Shown in pieces: positions 1 to 5,070 of a stretch of 5,079 nt of DNA. The position numbers and the translations under genes were made by a program. The notes under the pieces were generated by a model. The model saw nothing but the letters and a program-made list of their open reading frames with translations. It was not told where the DNA came from and did no database searches. How positions within the stretch are numbered: position 1 is the stretch's first letter; each line of letters opens with the position of its first letter. Source of the DNA: Thermoleophilia bacterium (GTDB taxonomy: Bacteria; Actinomycetota; Thermoleophilia; Gaiellales; Gaiellaceae). The stretch is taken from positions 1-5,079 of the forward strand of contig JAICVP010000162.1 of assembly GCA_025935275.1 (NCBI GenBank), given 5' to 3'.

Positions 1-208
1 CAACACGCCCTACGGACTGTCGGCCGGCGTCTGGACGGAGAAGGGCTCGCGGATCCTGTCGATGGCGCAGCGCCTGCGGGCCGGCGTCATCTGGGCGAAC
101 ACGTACAACCGCTTCGATCCGGCGTCGCCGTTCGGCGGGTACAAGGAGTCCGGCTTCGGCCGGGAAGGCGGCCGCCACGGCCTCGAGCCTTATCTGAAGT
201 TCGAATGA
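1..208 (+). CDS. Aldehyde dehydrogenase, C-terminal end only (5' end outside window)
   Basis: This is the 3' end of a NAD(P)-dependent aldehyde dehydrogenase, which oxidises an aldehyde to a carboxylate in the cytoplasm. The complete codons begin at base 2 and give 68 residues before TGA at 206-208. Visible ALDH signatures are NTPYGLSAGVWT near the start, RAGVIWANTYN in the middle, and FGGYKESGFGREGGRHGLE close to the end; the last is the typical C-terminal segment that follows the catalytic domain. The catalytic Cys and Glu lie upstream and cannot be checked. The protein stops at EPYLKFE, short of the KTVW-type strand that ends many ALDHs. The next gene, itself ALDH-like, does end in such a strand. 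Membership of the family is clear; the substrate is not. An acetaldehyde-type substrate is only suggested by the DeoC-family gene downstream. Confidence 0.95.
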   Translation, partial: NTPYGLSAGVWTEKGSRILSMAQRLRAGVIWANTYNRFDPASPFGGYKESGFGREGGRHGLEPYLKFE

Positions 209-291
209 GGAGCGGCCTTACATTGGGGCCACCCCGGACCACCACCCACCTTCAGGCTAACGCCGCAAAGTGCGCGCGTGGCGCGCGGACT

Positions 292-296
292 GGGGA
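292..296 (+). promoter_or_regulatory. Candidate ribosome binding site choosing GTG 303
   Basis: GGGGA lies six bases before GTG 303 and can pair with the anti-Shine-Dalgarno sequence through one G-U wobble. The alternative in-frame GTG at 270 has no purine-rich stretch in front of it and would add eleven residues (MRAWRADWGKS) that do not look like ALDH sequence. I therefore prefer 303. The 94-base gap after the previous stop shows no convincing promoter. Confidence 0.45.
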
Positions 297-302
297 AAAA
301 GC

Positions 303-1094
303 GTGAGGCTTCCGGTCAAGAAGACCTACAAGCTCTACGTCGGCGGCGCGTTCCCGCGCTCCGAGTCCGGCCGCTCGTACGAGGCCGAAGGAGCCAACGT
401 CGCGCGCGCTTCCCGCAAGGACCTGCGCGACGCGGTGCGCGCTGCGCGCGAGGCCTTCCCCAAGTGGGCGTCCATGACGGCGTACAACCGCGGGCAGGTG
501 CTCTATCGCGTCGCCGAGGTCATGGAGGGGCGCCGGGCGCAGTTCGTCGAGCTCACAGGCGACGAGGCCGAGGTCGACGCCGCGATCGACTCGTGGGTCT
601 GGTACGCCGGCTGGGCGGACAAGATCGCTCAGGTGCTCGGCTCGTCGAACCCGGTCGCCGGGCCGTACTTCAACTTCACGGTGCCGGAGCCCACCGGCGT
701 CGTCGGGGTCGTCGCCCCCGAGGAGCCCCCGCTGGCCGGCTTCGTCGCTCGCCTCGCGCCGGTGATCGTCGGAGGCAACGCGGCGGTGATCGTCGCCTCG
801 CAGAAGCGCCCGCTCGCAGCGGTGACGTTGGCCGAGGTCCTCGCCACCTCCGACGTGCCGGGCGGGGTCGTCAACGTCCTCACCGGCAAGAAGGAGGAGC
901 TCTGCGCTGTGCTCGCCTCGCACATGGACGTGAACGCCGTCGACCTCTCCGGGGCAGCGGGCGAGCGCGAGGAGCTCGAGCGGCTCGCCGCGGACAACGT
1001 CAAGCGCGTGGTCTCGAACGGAGACGGGCAGTCGCCGTGGCACGTCGCGGCCTTCCTCGAGCTCAAGACCGTTTGGCACCCAATCGGCGTTTAG
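303..1094 (+). CDS. Short aldehyde dehydrogenase-like protein lacking the catalytic domain (probable pseudoenzyme)
   Basis: This 263-residue protein belongs to the ALDH superfamily by sequence. It has the KLYVGGAF N-terminal strand (10-17), the helix with FPKWASMTAYNRGQVL (52-67), EPTGVVGVVAP (129-139) and the Rossmann-region segment DVPGGVVNVLTG (184-195). Normal ALDHs are about 480-500 residues. The usual PWNFP is PEEPP here, putting Glu141 at the catalytic Asn. The KPSE lysine becomes Val164 and the LELGG glutamate becomes Asn239. The protein then jumps from GQSP (242-245) straight to FLELKTVWHP (251-260), which resembles the last strand of full ALDHs, so the whole domain with the catalytic Cys is absent. 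A classical dehydrogenase reaction is therefore unlikely. It lies between a full ALDH and a DeoC-family gene, so a structural or regulatory partner of the upstream ALDH is my inference. The reading frame is open throughout, with no sign of recent decay. An alternative start is GTG 270. Confidence 0.85.
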   Translation: MRLPVKKTYKLYVGGAFPRSESGRSYEAEGANVARASRKDLRDAVRAAREAFPKWASMTAYNRGQVLYRVAEVMEGRRAQFVELTGDEAEVDAAIDSWVWYAGWADKIAQVLGSSNPVAGPYFNFTVPEPTGVVGVVAPEEPPLAGFVARLAPVIVGGNAAVIVASQKRPLAAVTLAEVLATSDVPGGVVNVLTGKKEELCAVLASHMDVNAVDLSGAAGEREELERLAADNVKRVVSNGDGQSPWHVAAFLELKTVWHPIGV

Positions 1095-1099
1095 TCACC

Positions 1100-1105
1100 T
1101 AGACT
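1100..1105 (+). promoter_or_regulatory. Weak -10-like hexamer before the DeoC-family gene
   Basis: TAGACT fits the TANNNT form of a -10 element and ends 13 bases before ATG 1119. That would give an almost leaderless transcript, in keeping with the lack of a Shine-Dalgarno sequence in front of this start. The best -35-like hexamer, TTGGCA at 1073-1078, lies 21 bases upstream, which is longer than the usual 16-18 spacing. The element may be chance. Confidence 0.2.
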
Positions 1106-1118
1106 CAGCAAGTCGCCC

Positions 1119-1823
1119 ATGGCCCTTCGAATCGAAGAGCTCGCCAAGACCATCGACTGCACTCTCCTCGAGCCCCGCAAGGGCATGCAGGAGATCGAGG
1201 CCGTGTGCCAGACGGCGCGCGACCTCCACCTCGCTTCCCTCTGCGTGCTGCCCAAGCATGTCGGCGTCGCCGCCGAGCAGCTCCGCGGCTCGGACGTGAA
1301 GGTCTGCGCCGTGGTCGGCTACCCGGAGGGAGGGGCGGCGGCCAAGGCGAAGATCGCGGAAGCGGAGCGCTGCCTCGACGAAGGGGCGGGCGAGCTCGAG
1401 TTCGCACTCGACGTTCGCGCCATGCTCGCGCTCGACTTCGCGCTCGTCCGGGACGAGCTCACGGCCTTCGCGCGGACGATTCGCATGCGCACCGCGAACG
1501 GAGGGCGTGGGTCCGTGACGCTGAAGGCGATCATCGGTACCGGGCGCCTCGACGACAAGCGCAAAAAGCTCGCCTGCAAGATCGTCGAGCTCGCCGAGGT
1601 CGACTTCGCGCAGACGGGTGCCAACGGCGCGCCGGCCACGGTGCATGACGTCGAGCTACTGCGCGACTATCTGCCGGAGGCCGTCGGGGTGAAGGCCTCG
1701 GGCGGCGTCGAGACCCTCGACGACGCGCTCGCAATGATCAACGCCGGTGCGGGGAGGATCGGCTCCCCCTTCGCACTCGAGATCGTCACGTACGCCGCGG
1801 GCCTTGACCGCGTCTCTTCGTGA
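1119..1823 (+). CDS. DeoC-family (deoxyribose-phosphate aldolase-like) TIM barrel without the Schiff-base lysine
   Basis: This 234-residue protein is close to the usual DeoC length (about 220-260). Family landmarks run in order: IDCTLLEP (12-19, usually IDHTLLKP), ASLCVLP (39-45), VKVCAVVGYPEG (60-71), GELEFALD (91-98), LKAIIGTG (135-142), VDFAQTGANG (161-170), GVKASGGVETLDDALAMI (190-207) and GRIGSPFA (212-219). DeoC normally cleaves 2-deoxyribose-5-phosphate to glyceraldehyde-3-phosphate and acetaldehyde through a Schiff base on Lys167 (E. coli numbering) in a VKTSTGF motif. Here that motif reads AQTGANG, so Gln165 (CAG, 1611-1613) replaces the lysine. The proton-relay Asp102 is Glu94, while the Lys201 equivalent is kept as Lys192. 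The phosphate-binding GxSS-type segment is also changed, to GSPF. I therefore withhold the name deoC: it could be a pseudoenzyme or have another activity. ATG lies 24 bases after the ALDH-like stop, and the TGA overlaps the next GTG, so co-expression is likely. Confidence 0.88.
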   Translation: MALRIEELAKTIDCTLLEPRKGMQEIEAVCQTARDLHLASLCVLPKHVGVAAEQLRGSDVKVCAVVGYPEGGAAAKAKIAEAERCLDEGAGELEFALDVRAMLALDFALVRDELTAFARTIRMRTANGGRGSVTLKAIIGTGRLDDKRKKLACKIVELAEVDFAQTGANGAPATVHDVELLRDYLPEAVGVKASGGVETLDDALAMINAGAGRIGSPFALEIVTYAAGLDRVSS

Positions 1824-2407
1824 GCCGTTTCCGCCAGGCCATCTCCGAGGGCGACGGCATCTCTGTCGTCCCCGTCCTGCAGGGCGCCGTGGAGGACCTC
1901 GCTGCCTTGGCCGAGGAGGCGGGGGCCGAGGCAGTCGCAGTGGACCTGGCCGACGTGGAGCGCGTTCGCGCGAGCACGTCCCTGGCCGTCCTCGTGCGGG
2001 GCGGCGACCCGAACGAGGCGTCCGCGTCCGGAGCCGACGCGTGGATCGTCCCCTTCTCGGAAGAGGCCGAGAGCGTCGTCGCGCGGGCGCGCGAGCTCGA
2101 TCTCGACTGTGCGGTCGAGGTGCGGGACGAGGAGACCCTGGAAGAGGCCCTCGAGCGCGTGGATCCGGACATCGTCCTCATCTCCGAGCGGGGCCTCGAC
2201 GACGACGAGGAGGATCTCGAGCGCACGCTCGACCTTCTGGCAGACGTGCCGGCGGGCAAGCTCGTAATATCCGAGGCTCGCGTGAGCGCGCGCGAGCAGG
2301 TGGTCGCGCTCGAGAACGCGGGCGTCGACGCGATCCTGGTCGGAGCCGAGTTCCTGCAGGGGTCGGCCGACTTCGGCTCGGCTCTCGCCGAGCTGACCGG
2401 CCGCTAG
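1820..2407 (+). CDS. TrpC-like (indole-3-glycerol-phosphate synthase-related) barrel protein, short and lacking key residues
   Basis: The GTG start overlaps the DeoC-family stop as GTGA, so translation is probably coupled. The 195-residue protein resembles TrpC from its own N-terminus: FRQAISEGDGISVVPVL (4-20) matches the first strand. AVEVRDEETLEEAL (98-111), ISERGL (121-126), DLERTLDLLADVPAGKLVISE (132-152, listed as a position range) and GVDAILVGAEFL (168-179) match later strands. TrpC is usually about 250-270 residues and closes the indole ring in tryptophan synthesis. Here the first-strand E-x-K is PVL, the LRKDF lysine region is LVRGG with a shortened loop, the GINNR asparagine is Ser122/Glu123, and the AESG serine is Ala153. 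Glu100 and Glu152 match catalytic glutamates. TrpC activity is therefore unlikely, and no other trp gene is nearby. It could be a barrel partner of the DeoC-like protein. The true function is unknown. Confidence 0.8.
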   Translation: MSRFRQAISEGDGISVVPVLQGAVEDLAALAEEAGAEAVAVDLADVERVRASTSLAVLVRGGDPNEASASGADAWIVPFSEEAESVVARARELDLDCAVEVRDEETLEEALERVDPDIVLISERGLDDDEEDLERTLDLLADVPAGKLVISEARVSAREQVVALENAGVDAILVGAEFLQGSADFGSALAELTGR

Positions 2408-2413
2408 CCGGTC
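2395..2413. terminator. Inverted repeat across overlapping convergent stops, candidate bidirectional terminator
   Basis: GACCGGC (2395-2401) and GCCGGTC (2407-2413) form a perfect 7-bp stem with the five-base loop CGCTA. The structure contains both stop codons: TAG 2405-2407 on the + strand and the complement of 2404-2406 on the - strand. It reads the same from either strand, so it could stop transcription from both sides. No T-run follows on either strand, so it is not a classical intrinsic terminator. Confidence 0.4.
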
Positions 2414-2982
2414 GTCGTCGGAATGAACATCTGGTCGGGCCTCGGCTCGAGGCCGAGCGCAATCGCAAGAGCGCGGTCCGCGCGTCTGACGGCGAGCTCG
2501 CCCTTGGCCGCGAGCTTGGCCGATTCCTTGGCGAGATCGTCGACCTCCTTCTTCCTCGTCTCGAGGAACGGGTCGTCGAGCGCGATCTCCAGCTCCTTGG
2601 CGATGAGCTCCAGGCTCGAGCGGCTGAGCCGCAGCCCTTCGGAGAGCTGCTGCGCATGCGTCGAGAGCCCTTCGATGTCAGCGAGCCCCTCCGCCGCCTC
2701 GAGCTCCGCGGAGATGAGCGCGTCGACCTCGTCGACGGCGTCCTGGCCGCGGTGGGCCGCGTTCTGCACGCCTTCCCGGTCCTGGGCCTGCGCGGCTTCG
2801 GAGATGTCCCGGAAGGCAAGGCGAAGCTCCTCCTCGGCGTCGGTTCTCGAGTCCTCTGCGGTGCGGTAGGCGTTGTAGAGCGAGCGTGCGTGGGCCTGGT
2901 GGTCAGTGCTGCCGCAGGCGGCCGCCACGAGCCCGAACAGGAGGACGGAGACTGCGGTAAGAGCTGCGCTTTTCGGCGTCAC
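2404..2982 (-). CDS. Helical lipoprotein of unknown function
   Basis: This 192-residue protein starts at GTG (complement of 2980-2982). Its N-terminus is a lipoprotein signal: a lysine at position 4, a hydrophobic stretch at 6-19, then VAAACGS with Cys23 as the lipidation site. The mature part from about 30 to 178 is rich in Ala, Glu, Leu, Arg and Asp, with almost no Pro, aromatic residues or further Cys, as expected for long amphipathic helices or a coiled-coil bundle. A short tail with PRPDQMFIPTTTG follows. No enzyme motif is visible and I do not recognise the family. It is probably anchored on the outer face of the cytoplasmic membrane. The gene converges on the TrpC-like gene with a 4-base overlap and is divergent from the next lipoprotein gene. 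No clear ribosome binding site precedes the start. Confidence 0.85.
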   Translation of the reverse strand: MTPKSAALTAVSVLLFGLVAAACGSTDHQAHARSLYNAYRTAEDSRTDAEEELRLAFRDISEAAQAQDREGVQNAAHRGQDAVDEVDALISAELEAAEGLADIEGLSTHAQQLSEGLRLSRSSLELIAKELEIALDDPFLETRKKEVDDLAKESAKLAAKGELAVRRADRALAIALGLEPRPDQMFIPTTTG

Positions 2983-3035
2983 GGCGACCGAGGGTACCGA
3001 TCAACGCGTGCCTGGGTGTCTGGCATCATGGGTTC
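2983..3035. promoter_or_regulatory. Divergent intergenic gap between two lipoprotein genes
   Basis: These 53 bases separate the start codons of two divergent genes, so they probably carry promoter elements for both, or the promoters reach into the coding ends. I see no good -35/-10 pair and no strong Shine-Dalgarno on either side. A GGTACC palindrome sits at 2993-2998. ATG at 3028 opens a three-codon reading frame (Met-Gly-Ser) whose TGA overlaps GTG 3036. Confidence 0.4.
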
Positions 3036-3656
3036 GTGAATCGCGCGTTCCCCTGGGCGTTCGCGGCTGTTCTCGCGCTCCTCGTCTCGTCCCTTGCGGC
3101 CGCCGGATGCGGGGGCTCCGCCTCCGCCGAGCCCGCGCGCTCGACGACGTCGACCGCGTCCGAGCCGACGTGCCCGCCGCCCCTCGCGCGGGGCTGGCAG
3201 AAGCTCGCGGATCAGATCAAGGCACCTGTGTACTGCCCGAGCTGGCTGCCGGATCCGCTCGTCGGCCGGATCGGCGGCCAGTGGGAGGGAGTGCACTCCG
3301 TCACGAAGGAAGGCAGCTACCTCGTCGGGTTCATCTGGTTCGAGCGCGGGGCGGGCGAGGTGCACGTGAACCTCCGCGGTTACCCCGGGGAGACAGAGCT
3401 GCCCCCGTGCAACGGCAGGCCGTGCTTCAGCGGCGCGCGGGGGACGAGAGAGGTCGCGGGCAAGACCGTCGACGTCTACACGGTCAACCGCGGCGCGGAC
3501 ACGTGGCACGTTCTCTATGCCTGGAAGGACGACGGGTCGCTCTACTCGGTCAGCCAGCACGTGGTGCCCGAGCTCGGCCTGTCGTACAGCCAGGTGGTGA
3601 AGTACCTCGATCGGATCATGGCCGGCCTCGTGAAGATCGAGCCGCAGCAGTCCTGA
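3036..3656 (+). CDS. Secreted lipoprotein with four extra cysteines, unknown function
   Basis: This 206-residue protein starts at GTG. A hydrophobic signal (8-23) leads to AAGCGG, with Cys25 as the probable lipid anchor, followed by a Ser/Thr/Ala-rich linker (28-45). The mature domain begins at TCPPPLARGW. It holds Cys46, Cys67, Cys125 and Cys130, which could make two disulphides outside the membrane. Aromatic-rich strands (YLVGFIWFE 95-103, VHVNLRGYPG 109-118, VDVYTVN 145-151, WHVLYAW 157-163) alternate with turns and suggest a beta-rich fold. A C-terminal helix contains YSQVVKYLDRIMAGLV (184-199). This alternation recalls the extracellular sensor-type domains common in actinobacterial lipoproteins, but I cannot name the family. 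Only one base separates its stop from the DyP-like gene, so the two are very likely co-transcribed, and it may be a membrane-bound partner of that exported protein. Confidence 0.88.
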   Translation: MNRAFPWAFAAVLALLVSSLAAAGCGGSASAEPARSTTSTASEPTCPPPLARGWQKLADQIKAPVYCPSWLPDPLVGRIGGQWEGVHSVTKEGSYLVGFIWFERGAGEVHVNLRGYPGETELPPCNGRPCFSGARGTREVAGKTVDVYTVNRGADTWHVLYAWKDDGSLYSVSQHVVPELGLSYSQVVKYLDRIMAGLVKIEPQQS

Positions 3657-3657
3657 C

Positions 3658-5070
3658 GTGCGCCTGACCAGGAGGCAGTTCGTCGCGGGCGGCGCGGCGG
3701 CCCTCGGCGCAGCGGGGATCTACGAGCTCGTCGACCGCTTCGCGACCCCGCCCGAGCGGCAGGCGACGCGCGTCCTGCCCTCCGAGCAGCACGTCCTCGG
3801 CCGGCCGCAGGTGATCGTGGACAACGGTGTGGAGGTCGTCGTCCCCCCGCTCCACCACGAGGTCGTCACGGCGCGGCTGAATGTGGAGCCGACCGCAGCC
3901 GCTCTCGCGGAGGCCCGCGCGACGCTCAGCGAGACGCTGCAGGAGCTCGATGCCCGCTACGAGCCCGCGCCGAAAGGCCTGTCGATCAGCCTCGGTTGGG
4001 GGCTTCCCTACTTCACGCGCTACGTGCCCGCGCCCGCGGAGGAGCACCTCCCGGTCGACCTGCGCGCCTCGAAGACGGCCGGCAAGCAGGTTCGGGGGGT
4101 CATCGACGCGATCCGCTTCCCCAGCGACCCCGAGGACCTGATCCTCGAGGACAACGACGTCGCCATCTTCCTGCGGAGCGACAGCGTGGACTTCATCGCG
4201 GACGGGTCCTCGAGACTCTTCGACGAGGCGAAGGGGCTCTTCTCGATCACGAGCATCCGGAGAGGGTTCGCGGGCGGAGGCTTCGACGGGAGCACGAGCC
4301 TGCCGAAGCAGATGGCTTTGGCCGCGGGTATCGGCGGCGCCGAGCTCATCCCGGACACCGCTGAGCTCTTCCTCGGGTTCACCTCGACGCAGAAGGCCGG
4401 GCTGGGCCCGCCGGGGATCGCGAACTTCGAGACCCTTCCCGGCTACACCAATCAGTTTCCCGACGGCTACTTCCTCGGCGGGACGGCAATGCATCTCTCC
4501 CATCTCTTCGAGGACGTGGAGGCGTGGTACCTGAACTTCGACTACCCCGAGCGCGTGGCGACCACGTTCAAGCCGGGGCTCGACGTGGAGGACGGGACGC
4601 AGACCGTGCCCCAGGACGGAGAGGACGCCGACGGGCCGAAGGCCGTCGAGGCGGACGCCGCGCGCTACGAGGCAGTCGGTCACAGCTCGGGGATGCAGCC
4701 GGCTTCGCGCCTGCAGGCGGACGTGACCGGAAACGACGGCATCCTCTACCCGAAGGGGACGGCGATCCCCCAGCGCGCCGACTTCAACACGCTCGACAAC
4801 CCGTTCTTCTGGAGCGCGCGGCCGGACGTCGATGGCCAGAGCGAGGAGCCGGCGGCGGGCCTCCACTTCGTCGTCTTCACGCCGACGAGCGACGACTTCC
4901 ACCGCACGCGGCTGGCGATGGACGGGATCCTCCCCGACGGCACGAGCATCCCCCTGCACCCGCGCTCGCGAGGGCAGGGCTTCAACTCGATCCTGCAGAC
5001 GACCCACCGGCAGAACTTCCTGGTCCCGCCGCGGCGCAACCGCTCGTTCCCGCTCTCCGAGCTGCTCTAG
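3658..5070 (+). CDS. Tat-exported DyP-type peroxidase-like protein
   Basis: This 470-residue protein starts at GTG with a twin-arginine signal, TRRQFVAGG (4-12), then an Ala/Gly-rich hydrophobic stretch to about 20. That implies export of a folded, cofactor-bearing protein. The body resembles dye-decolorizing haem peroxidases. SISLGWGLPYF (109-119) fits an early strand and GGFDG (207-211) is the GXXDG motif with Asp210. DGYFLGGTAMHLSHL (269-283) matches the strand and helix before the haem site. His342 in AVGHSSGM is my best proximal haem ligand. IPQRADF (370-376) puts Arg373 where the distal arginine is expected, and GLHFVVF (401-407) is the late hydrophobic strand. A conserved-looking tail has NFLVPPRRNRSFPLSEL (453-469). 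An acidic stretch at 309-334 looks like an insertion. DyPs oxidise dyes, phenols or porphyrins with peroxide; the substrate here is unknown. The gene follows the lipoprotein gene by one base. The family call is moderate because the match is remote. Confidence 0.8.
   Translation: MRLTRRQFVAGGAAALGAAGIYELVDRFATPPERQATRVLPSEQHVLGRPQVIVDNGVEVVVPPLHHEVVTARLNVEPTAAALAEARATLSETLQELDARYEPAPKGLSISLGWGLPYFTRYVPAPAEEHLPVDLRASKTAGKQVRGVIDAIRFPSDPEDLILEDNDVAIFLRSDSVDFIADGSSRLFDEAKGLFSITSIRRGFAGGGFDGSTSLPKQMALAAGIGGAELIPDTAELFLGFTSTQKAGLGPPGIANFETLPGYTNQFPDGYFLGGTAMHLSHLFEDVEAWYLNFDYPERVATTFKPGLDVEDGTQTVPQDGEDADGPKAVEADAARYEAVGHSSGMQPASRLQADVTGNDGILYPKGTAIPQRADFNTLDNPFFWSARPDVDGQSEEPAAGLHFVVFTPTSDDFHRTRLAMDGILPDGTSIPLHPRSRGQGFNSILQTTHRQNFLVPPRRNRSFPLSELL

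Noticed and set aside
272..286. GCGCGC repeat pair as a regulatory hairpin upstream of GTG 303
   Set aside because: The loop would be only three bases, and GCGCGC runs are common by chance at this GC content.
206..302. Frameshift that would fuse the upstream ALDH with the short ALDH-like gene
   Set aside because: The downstream protein restarts with an ALDH N-terminus (KLYVGGAF), so it is a second copy of the fold and not the continuation of the first. Other frames past the stop show no ALDH tail.
252..1079. 275-residue - strand frame opposite the ALDH-like gene
   Set aside because: It has no recognisable motif, while the + strand frame matches ALDH over its length.
1119..1823. Naming this gene deoC and calling a complete deoxyribose pathway
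   Set aside because: The Schiff-base lysine is absent and no deoxyribokinase or phosphopentomutase gene is visible in the window.
1820..2407. Calling a tryptophan biosynthesis gene (trpC)
   Set aside because: Most TrpC catalytic residues are missing, the protein is short and there is no trp neighbour.
1747..3039. 430-residue + strand frame spanning three real genes
   Set aside because: Its composition is almost entirely Arg, Gly, Ala and Ser, and it crosses the ends of genes on both strands. It is a GC-driven shadow.
3616..5007. 463-residue open frame on the - strand opposite the DyP-like gene
   Set aside because: It is rich in Arg, Val, Glu and Asp with no family motif, and it lies wholly opposite a gene with clear Tat and GXXDG signatures. 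High GC content opens such frames.
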